A model generated the notes under the pieces. It saw only the letters and a program-made list of their open reading frames with translations, made no database searches and had not been told where the DNA came from. From positions 19,348,001 to 19,412,000 of the forward strand of contig CM076268.1 of the NCBI GenBank assembly GCA_038380795.1: 64,000 nt of DNA, written 5' to 3'. Below are positions 57,701-64,000 of this stretch, in pieces. This stretch comes from Pyrocephalus nanus. Lineage: Eukaryota > Chordata > Aves > Passeriformes > Tyrannidae. The translations under genes and the position numbers were made by a program. Every line of letters starts with the position of its first letter. Positions within the stretch are counted from its first letter, which is position 1.

Positions 57701-58774
57701 GGCTGTGGTACTGCTGCAGGGCAAGAACAAAGCTAACAGAGGGGCAGGAGGTCAAACTGTATCACCAGATTTCTCACAGGCATGCAAAGGTCTGAGCCTC
57801 ACATCTTCCCTTCAGAATCCCAAATACCCTTTGAATAGATGACTGTTCCCTTAAAGGAACAGAAGAAGGTACTCACGAAGATTTTCCACTCCCTGTTGGC
57901 CCCAGGATAGCATTCAATCCTGGCTTCATAATGCCACTGGAAGGAAGAAAGTAAGAGTTATTTACAAACAAAGGACTGTTCATATGCAGCTTTTATTAGA
58001 GGTGTGTGCAAAATGCTGCTGAAAGGAAAACTCAGAGATTATAAAAACTTCTCCTTAAATCTGAAATTAATGTGCATTTTTCCTTTCTGTCCCTGACCTC
58101 CAGTCAGAACAGAATCAAAGCTGGACATAAAAAACAATCTACAAAAGACAGATTTTAAGTGTCTTCCCTGCTGAACTAGTTCTTGAGCTCTCTGCTGCTC
58201 ATTTCCTCTGACTGTGGCTTGAACCACAGTTAGGGGAACGCTCAGATCTTCTGGCAGAAGAGTTCACACAAGTTTGGTCCTAATTTGCTCAAATCAATAA
58301 CTAAAACTGCTCCAGCTATATGCCAGCTATTTTGCCTAAAAGCAAACCACAAAGTGCTCACTTGAGCTGCTGACTGGCAGGAGGGTAGTCATTTCTGTAC
58401 CAGCCGGATCTGGAAGGTGACATGAGGTCACTGATGCACAGCAGCAGATTAATTCCTACTCTCTAGCACCTCATTTAAACAAGAACTTACTAAACATTAT
58501 GAAGGATCTTCTTTTCCACAGTTTTCCGTTTACAAAGGAATCCACTGGAGTGCTTAATGGAATACTGGATGTTATGGAAACTCACGACAGAGCCCCGAGG
58601 AGATCGGAGGGACTCTTGTGTTGGAATAGAACGTTGGAAATTGCCTGCTCCTTCCTCTTCTCCAACAGAAATAATGCTGTGATCAAATGTGTCTGCCATC
58701 ATGTCTTTGTTACACAGGTCAAGCTCCACTGCATGGAGATGTTTGAGGTCACTGTTGTTTTGAGCAGTTCCCAT
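42578..58774 (-). CDS. ABCG2: ATP-binding cassette transporter subfamily G member 2 (ABCG2-like), complete
   Basis: Fifteen coding exons, 2109 bp, 702 residues plus stop (human 655). The family is a homodimeric plasma-membrane half-transporter that exports urate, porphyrins, sterol conjugates and many drugs using ATP. Order: nucleotide-binding domain first, then six membrane helices. Visible: Walker [10 protein letters not shown] (Lys113), Q-loop YVVQDD, signature VSGGERKR, Walker [13 protein letters not shown] (Glu238), H-loop [16 protein letters not shown] (equivalents of Asn436 and Phe439); LLPMR (Arg482 equivalent). The third outer loop keeps the three human cysteines and the NAT glycosylation site. 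All introns are GT/AG; the largest are 53313-54073-side and 54225-56496 (2.3 kb). The N-terminus is about 27 residues longer than human; Met25/Met26 could be alternative starts. Linker exon 9 is divergent. It could be an avian ABCG2 ortholog or a close duplicate. Confidence 0.93.
43613..43725 (-). CDS. ABCG2: ABCG2 large outer-loop exon
   Basis: 113 bp encoding [20 protein letters not shown] then [18 protein letters not shown]. It contains two cysteines and two N-glycosylation sequons (NAT and NIS). The loop is longer than in human ABCG2. Acceptor TTCCTAG, donor GTAAGT. Confidence 0.92.
44824..44913 (-). CDS. ABCG2: ABCG2 TM5 exon
   Basis: 90 bp, phase 0, encoding [20 protein letters not shown] then [10 protein letters not shown]. 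Acceptor TTTCAG, donor GTGAGT. Confidence 0.95.
46316..46470 (-). CDS. ABCG2: ABCG2 TM4 exon
   Basis: 155 bp encoding [20 protein letters not shown], then [20 protein letters not shown] and [11 protein letters not shown]. Acceptor TGACAG, donor GTGAGT. Confidence 0.95.
46831..46955 (-). CDS. ABCG2: ABCG2 TM3 exon
   Basis: 125 bp encoding [20 protein letters not shown] then [20 protein letters not shown]. The equivalent of human Arg482 is kept; the Lys473 equivalent is Leu. Acceptor TCGCAG, donor GTAAAA. Confidence 0.94.
47715..47900. repeat. AT/CA-rich low-complexity tract in ABCG2 intron
   Basis: Imperfect ATATAC/ACATAT repeats followed by AT-rich sequence lie in the intron between the TM2 and TM3 exons. 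Likely a degenerate microsatellite. Confidence 0.75.
48396..48485 (-). CDS. ABCG2: ABCG2 TM2 exon
   Basis: 90 bp encoding [20 protein letters not shown] then [10 protein letters not shown]. It includes the central-cavity Asn and Phe (436 and 439 in human). Acceptor TTCTAG, donor GTAAGT. Confidence 0.95.
48856..48938 (-). CDS. ABCG2: ABCG2 TM1 exon
   Basis: 83 bp encoding [20 protein letters not shown], the first membrane helix. The human G-x-x-x-G (406-410) reads A-x-x-x-G. Acceptor TTGTAG, donor GTAAGT. Confidence 0.94.
49494..49759 (-). CDS. ABCG2: ABCG2 linker exon
   Basis: 266 bp. The first part ([20 protein letters not shown] and following) is poorly conserved. The last part, [20 protein letters not shown], is the connecting helix before the first membrane segment. 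Acceptor CTCAG and donor GTAGGT were chosen because they keep the frame on both sides. Confidence 0.9.
50617..50733 (-). CDS. ABCG2: ABCG2 coding exon 7 of 15
   Basis: 117 bp encoding [20 protein letters not shown] then [26 protein letters not shown] is conserved in ABCG proteins. Acceptor TTTTAAG, donor GTAAAT; the junction codon with the next exon is Glu. Confidence 0.93.
51221..51250. repeat. Poly(A) tract with CAA tail in ABCG2 intron
   Basis: An A run of about 18 bases followed by AACAACAACAA in the intron between the H-loop exon and the following exon. No retroposon body was recognised beside it. Confidence 0.7.
51906..52057 (-). CDS. ABCG2: ABCG2 H-loop exon
   Basis: 152 bp encoding [20 protein letters not shown] then [20 protein letters not shown]. 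The His of SIHQP is the switch histidine. Acceptor TTTCAG, donor GTAAGT. Confidence 0.95.
53156..53313 (-). CDS. ABCG2: ABCG2 signature and Walker B exon
   Basis: 158 bp encoding [20 protein letters not shown] and [20 protein letters not shown]. It carries the ABC signature, Walker B with catalytic Glu, and the D-loop. Acceptor CTCGTAG, donor GTAAGA. Confidence 0.95.
54073..54225 (-). CDS. ABCG2: ABCG2 coding exon 4 of 15
   Basis: 153 bp encoding [20 protein letters not shown], then [14 protein letters not shown] and [11 protein letters not shown]: the helical subdomain of the nucleotide-binding domain. Acceptor TTTCAG, donor GTGAGC. Confidence 0.95.
56496..56610 (-). CDS. ABCG2: ABCG2 Q-loop exon
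   Basis: 115 bp encoding [20 protein letters not shown] through [10 protein letters not shown]. The Gln ending the exon is the Q-loop residue. Donor GTGAGT. Confidence 0.95.
57877..57936 (-). CDS. ABCG2: ABCG2 Walker A exon
   Basis: 60 bp encoding [20 protein letters not shown]. The P-loop has Ser where human ABCG2 has Gly, a conservative change found in other ABC proteins. Acceptor TTCCAG, donor GTGAGT. Confidence 0.95.
58491..58774 (-). CDS. ABCG2: ABCG2 first coding exon
   Basis: 284 bp. The acceptor TCAACAG ends immediately before the ATG (58774-58772), so the exon begins with the start codon. It encodes a divergent cytosolic N-terminus, then [18 protein letters not shown] and [10 protein letters not shown], which align to human ABCG2 before Walker A. 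Donor GTAAGT. Confidence 0.85.
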
Positions 58775-60879
58775 CTGTTGAGACAAAGAACACAGAAACA
58801 AGCAAGGAAGGAGACGTGAGCAAAGATTTCTCCAGAAAGTGTCTTGGAAAACCAAGTTCATGCACACCACACCAATCCTTACGTGTGCCAAGTTTCCAAA
58901 AGGATGGACATCCGCACTGGAAGACATCCAGTAGTCTCCAAAGGCACGGAAACCCACAGATTTAGAACTAACCTTTAAGAACGAGACATGAATGTTCTTG
59001 AAGTAAGTTATGCTTGCTGAAAGAGCATCTAATTAGGAAAAACCAAAGCCCATCTGTGATGGTCACTCTCTTTTGCAACACAGCAGGGACTACAAACGGA
59101 AGCTGCTATCACTTCAGCTAAAGAGACTCAAGGTCCTCTTCTTCAGTCATAACATGCTTACCTCCCCACAAAGCCAGCAGAGAACCCTGTTAACGAATCT
59201 CAGTGAAGAACCACAGGAAGAAAAATGGTTGTGCTTATAAAAAAGAAGCCAGCCACATGCATCCTGTTTCCTGGCATAAGTTTGTTTCAGAGATACCAAT
59301 GTTGATTAAAATAACAATTATACATGCTGCTTATCATGTTTCAGTCACACAGTATCAAGATACTTTACAACTACAAATAGGAAGACAAATTTGAATTTGT
59401 CTGCTGGCATCGTTTACGCTGAAGTACAGAAGGAATTACCTCTTCCATGAGGAAAGATCTGGGATATGCCAAAGTAAGAAAAAACATGGTACAAACTGGT
59501 ACATTATAGAAAATTAAATATGTTATCTGCTTATTATCACAAAGTTATAAAGCAATCTGGTTCAAGCAGATAAGCTGCTTCAGTAGCTCAGGACAGGAGC
59601 ACCTGAAAGCAAGAACACGTAAACAGCAAAGGGAAGGAACTGTTCTCCCTGTCCTAAAAAGTAGGAAATATACCAATGTGGGTATAACTATTAATATTAA
59701 TTCACTTACTAGTCACAGCAGCAGAGCTGTTTTATGAAGGGGCTGCTTCCCTTGCTGCAACTGATGGAGACCAAGTCTGGATCCCTTCACTCATTTTGAA
59801 AAAAGAAAAGGTTTAAAATTCTTGCCTTGACATTACATGTTAGGAGTTTGGAAACCCTACACTTACTAAGTTCTGCAGCTGGGCATAATGGTGTGCCTTT
59901 CAGCCAGGGACCCTTGCAGATATAAACATTCCTTTCCCCTTTCAAGAAAACTACAGCAAGAAAGAGATGAATTACTACATACCCCTTCCAGAAATTGAAC
60001 ACAACAGTTAGACTACACAAGTTAGTCTAATCATTTACTTCACTTCCAGCTGCTGGCATGGCACTGTTTGTTGGAGAGCTAAAAATTTACTGTGAAGCTG
60101 GGGAAAGCCAAGGTGCTCACAAGGCTAAGAGCCAGGACAGAGATCTATCCACGAAGACATCCATTGTCCTAGTTCCTTGAATTTTGTGGGAAGACAGATG
60201 TATCCCATCAGTCACCTCTTTCCCATCATCTGCACTTCTTTCCTCCCAGGACTGAGAGGGTGATAACCAATAGGACCACCACTGCAGCAGTAGTAAGACT
60301 TTGCAGGGAGAGAGATGGTCATCCTTTTAAGAAACTATCTACAAAAGACATATTTAAAGAAATGGGAATTGTCCTTTTGTCTCTGCCTCCTGCTATTAGT
60401 GAAAGCTCAACAAGTTGCAGTAGTTGTTTCCTGTATAAGTAAAATAAAAGTAGTGAGGTAAATTAAGGGTTGTTTAGTTTGGACACGATGCTGAATTCTA
60501 AGGCTGGTCACCCCTGGGAAAGTCTTGCTTATGGGAAACAAGATAGGATATGATGGTTACATCAGCAAAAGATGGCTTATATACTTGAAAGGTTGCACAA
60601 CAGACCAGGAGAAAAAAAAAAGTCCGGGTGAAAGGAGCGCCAGGCAGAAAGACCTTGTCAGACTTCTGAACATTTGCCTAGTATCTGTCCTAGATCGGTT
60701 CTTTGGTTTAGCTCACCGTACACTCTTTTATGCAGCTTTTTGCAAAGCTACCGATTAGCACTGACAAGCCAAACCACTGCTGCGGGTGTGCGCACGGATG
60801 GTTGAGGGAAGCTTGCCAGTGGCTACAGGTAGGCTCGGGCTGCAGCAGTGCCCCTCTGCCGCCCACCTGGCCCCACGGG

Positions 60880-61500
60880 CCAGCTCCGCTGCTAAGCCAG
60901 AGCCGCGATCCGACCCGGCCGACCACGCTCCGCTTCCCTCCCCGAGCCCCCGCCCGCCCGCCGAGCTGCCCCGGGCCCCGGCCCCGCCAAGCGCTGCCCG
61001 CCCGGGAGCTCCGAGGGCTCCGCCGCGCCCGGCCCGGCCCTGCCCGTGCCGTTACCTCGCGGCTGCCGCTGCGCTTGGGGTGGCGGCGGCTCTGGCGGCG
61101 GCGTTTTATAAGCGGGTCCGAGCGGCGGGTTACGTAAAGCAGCGGCGGGGAGTGCCGGCGGTGTCACGCAAACCCCCCGGGTCGCGGGCGAGGGCAGCAG
61201 GAGCCGCAGCAGCGCTGCTGGAGCCCCGCTCGGCGGGCGGCGCGACCCCCGGGGCGGTGCTGGCGCTGCTCGGGGCCGCCCCCGCCGCCTGTGTGAGCGC
61301 CGCGCCGGGGGAGCCGCTGCCCCCGGCCCGGAGCGCGGGGCCCGGGGCGGCGGCGCGGAGAATCCCCCTGCTCCGGGTGCCGCGGGCTGCCCGCGCCGTC
61401 AGCCCGCCTTCCCGGGGCGGGGAGAGCGGCACGGAGAAAGCGGTGGTGCTCGCCCCTTGGGAACCCCCGACGCGGGGAGTGGGCGTCGGACGCGAGGTGT
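60880..61500. promoter_or_regulatory. ABCG2: CpG island, likely ABCG2 promoter
   Basis: CpG-dense sequence about 2.3 kb upstream of the ABCG2 start codon. It contains a minus-strand TATAAAA at 61110-61104 and a palindromic TTACGTAA at 61130-61137, a PAR-bZIP/NFIL3 or CRE-like core, about 50 bases upstream of the expected TSS. Island limits are judged by eye. Confidence 0.65.
61057..61080 (-). other. ABCG2: Candidate non-coding first exon of ABCG2
   Basis: On the minus strand a donor-like CGAG|GTAACG lies at 61057/61056, about 50 bases downstream of a TATAAAA (61110-61104). TSS about 30 bases after the TATA box would give a leader exon of only about 24 bases, spliced 2.3 kb to the exon that begins with the ATG. 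The donor is imperfect at +5, so a different leader is possible. Confidence 0.4.
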
Positions 61501-63870
61501 CCGGTGAAATATCCGCGGCTCCTGCGCGTCCCGGCACGAGGGGCACGGCCGGGGAGTGGAAGGAAGCACCAATTGTCCCTCCCACCTTCTGGGGAGGTCA
61601 TCACACCCAGGGCATGTGTCCAGTCCAGCCGGGTCAGCTGGGGCCACAGGCAGCCCTGGGAGCCCTTCCCAGGGTGGCAGTGCCACTCCGATCTCACCCC
61701 TCCAGAGGCAGCGTGCTCCCCGGGTGTTCCTTTGCTGGGACCGGGGAGGTCAGGGCAGCTCGCTGGGGTGACCGGTTGTCCTCCAGACTGCACCTCCCTG
61801 CTGCCATGTGTTCCCGGCCAGGAGAATGTGTGAAAGCAGGAATATCCTATTTCCTTTGATTTGTAGTCAAGGCTTCTCCTTGTCTTTCCATTCCCAAGCA
61901 CTATTGTCTTTTATAAATCAGCTCTGTCTCCCCGAGCTCCTTGATGTTTGTGAATACAGGAAAAGCTCACTTTTACAGGTTATGATTTATAGCAGAGCTG
62001 TCAAGTCACCATATTAATTGTCTCCAGTTTGACTACCCTCTGCAGTTCTGTGCAGCATTGCTTTCTTCTAACAACGCCTCTTGGTAGATCAATTTAAAGC
62101 TCAGCTAAGCTGAAACATACCACTAGCTACCCAGGCAGTAACAATAATAAAAACTCCAAAGACTCATCTCTTCCCATTCTGACACCTGCCTCCCTCCAGG
62201 CATGCTGATGTACTCAATGCTGTTGATGCCCTAGACAGGAGACACCCACATGCTATGAAGCTGCACGGCTCTGCAGGGCTGCCAGGAGTCAGCAGGTGGG
62301 TTTATAGGGGTATTCAAATAGCCTTAGAGATCTGTCAGAAGGGCAGGTTTTGCCATAGGTACACCCAAGGATCAAGTTTGCTGAATGTTATCTTCAGTCA
62401 CTCTGTGGGTCAGAAATAGACTTAAGTTCATGTTTCCTTTGTGATTTAACTTCCTCTTTCGAGGAAAATCTGCCTACATTGAAGACTTTTGCCCTAGTAT
62501 TTCACCAAGCATGCACATCTCTGTCTTCAAATATATTTCAACCCTAAATACTCACTACTCCTCAACAAGCTGCAGAGACAATCTTCCCATATGCCTGGGA
62601 CAGTGAGAAAAAAAGAGCCTGTGTGCTTGAGAGCAAAGGTGAGCATTTTCTGAGTCATGAACTTGCTGCTCAACATAGTGCCTGCACAGTGGTGCAGGAG
62701 AACAACTCGCTGAAGGAGCACAATTAAAAGTTCAGGTTACTCTCGAGAGTTACCTTCAGCTGCACAGCTGCTCCTCAGACAGAGTTGGTGGATGCCAATT
62801 TTGGGAAACAGTACTGTTCCTCCCACACTTCATGAAATGGCCAATCCACTTCTCTGCCCCCTGTGCCTAAGCTCATCCTGATGGCAAAGAAATAGGCAGA
62901 GACTCCAGATACTGGAAGGAACCAAATCTGCCAAATACAGCATCTGGCTGTAGGCTCTGGCTTTTCTCTAGCCCATTCTTCAAGCAGCAGTCTTCTAGGC
63001 TTCTTCAAGAGCCTTACAATCGTCAGCCTGTTTCATGTCCCACCCCAACTGCGAGTATTTTTCAACTGTATCATTTTACTAATCCTGTTATCTAACTCAT
63101 GCTGTTGCTGAGGAAGATTTCTGCCAATACAGGGACAGAAAACAGTGGCCAGGGCTGTGGTTAAAAAGATGAATACTCTCAATAAGCCTGAAGAGAGCCT
63201 GATGTTATGTACTGTACTTTTCTCTCACCCAGCGCTCTGTAGGCTGGTGGGTGCCAGCACTGCTTTGTGCTGCTCATCCACAAAAAGGAGCATTTGCCTT
63301 GTAAACTGTCAGCCTTTATTGCAGATTAAAGGATGTGGTCTTCACAGAGAGACAGCAAAGGCATTAGCTCCATGTAAAGCTGTAGCAAACAGCAAGCTAC
63401 AAAGCCCTGTTGCTTTTACTGAGTGACATGAAACAAATAATGCTACAGGCTTGGCTTTGATATGTTGTGATAGCAAGGAAAGAACAACGTGGGTCATGTT
63501 TCAGATCTCATGCAGGTTTTAGCACAGGTTTGAGGTCTTTGCTGTTTCTCCTTAGCCTCTGCTGTTGCAACTTAGCTCCTTTGAGTCTGTGATCTGGCTG
63601 CCACTACAGGGTTGCAGAGCCAGAGGGACCGTGATACTGTCCTGGGCATGGGGAAGAGACCTAGCAGAAAGTGAGGCTTTCAGGAGTTCTGCTGAGAAGC
63701 ATTATTCTTATTTGCAGGTGATTTGAACCTTGCTCCTTTCTTACAGGTTCTGGTCACACTCCTGCATGTGTCCTAGCACACAGAGTGGATAAGAAGTTAC
63801 TGAGGGCTATGAGTTCTGCTCTCTGCTGAAAGCCTTGGACTCTTCTTCCTTTTTTCCTGCAGCCTGAGCC
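61500..63870. other. Upstream flank of ABCG2, no gene seen
   Basis: Composition falls from GC-rich to average. Open frames here are short or are products of GC-rich sequence. No splice-flanked segment with recognisable homology was found. Confidence 0.55.
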
Positions 63871-63875
63871 ACAGC

Positions 63876-64000
63876 ATCACAAAAACATCTGTTTAAATGT
63901 GGTGCTGGGGGTTCCTTCTAGTCCAGCTTTTCACATGGGCCAAGACTTGCCACCACTTACTTGATCAAGTCAGGCACGGCCTGCAAAATCATTAGACACA
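63876..64000 (-). mobile_element. Probable old CR1 3'-end remnant
   Basis: The plus strand reads CACAGCATCACAAAAACATC, then CCTTCTAGTCCAGC and GACTTGCCACCACTTACTTG. This follows the order of a reverse-complement CR1 tail with many substitutions. It runs off the window end. Confidence 0.5.

Noticed and set aside
60786..61859. 357-codon open frame on the plus strand across the 61-kb CpG island
   Set aside because: High GC removes stop codons. The product is low-complexity Ala/Pro/Arg/Gly, overlaps long frames on the other strand, and covers the proposed ABCG2 promoter; no homology was recognised.
61164..61901. 245-codon open frame on the minus strand of the same CpG island
   Set aside because: Same GC artefact: Gly/Arg/Pro-rich and without motifs.

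Overview
This is a window of vertebrate nuclear DNA, almost certainly from a bird. Genes have short exons separated by long introns, with GT/AG splice sites. The repeats are 3'-ends of CR1 LINEs, and there is one LTR that resembles an ERV-L type LTR common in neoavian birds. There are two CpG islands. No prokaryotic operon, CRISPR array or phage module is present. The exact species cannot be read from the sequence; the LTR points loosely to Neoaves rather than to galliform birds.

Layout. (1) 1-8.6 kb, + strand: the last four coding exons (equivalent to human exons 11-14) and 3'UTR of ALOX5 (arachidonate 5-lipoxygenase); the window opens inside the preceding intron. (2) 8.6-26.4 kb: gene-poor DNA with CR1 fragments, one partial LTR, small tandem duplications and no supported gene. 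(3) 26.5-34.75 kb, + strand: a complete, intact nine-exon CYP2-family cytochrome P450 (494 aa, closest in memory to avian CYP2H), with a TATA box and poly(A) signal. (4) 34.8-37.7 kb: intergenic. (5) 37.7-41.3 kb, - strand: complete BLOC1S2 (5 coding exons, 143 aa), starting in a CpG island. (6) 41.9-61.1 kb, - strand: a complete ABCG2-type half-transporter (15 coding exons, 702 aa), with a non-coding first exon proposed in a second CpG island at about 61 kb. (7) 61.5-64 kb: upstream flank with no gene seen and a probable old CR1 tail at the end.

The intact genes were reconstructed by hand from splice sites. The coding-exon lengths sum to multiples of three (CYP2 1485, BLOC1S2 432, ABCG2 2109 bp), and the CYP2 exon lengths match the series typical of the CYP2 family. 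The genes do not form an operon. Three of them do share a theme of lipid and xenobiotic handling (leukotriene synthesis, ER monooxygenation, plasma-membrane efflux), but this may be coincidence.

The most interesting points are substitutions at regulatory or iron-ligand positions of ALOX5, an altered N-terminus and an enlarged cysteine-containing outer loop in the ABCG2 protein, and an ABCG2-BLOC1S2 linkage that differs from the mammalian arrangement. I found no clearly new system.
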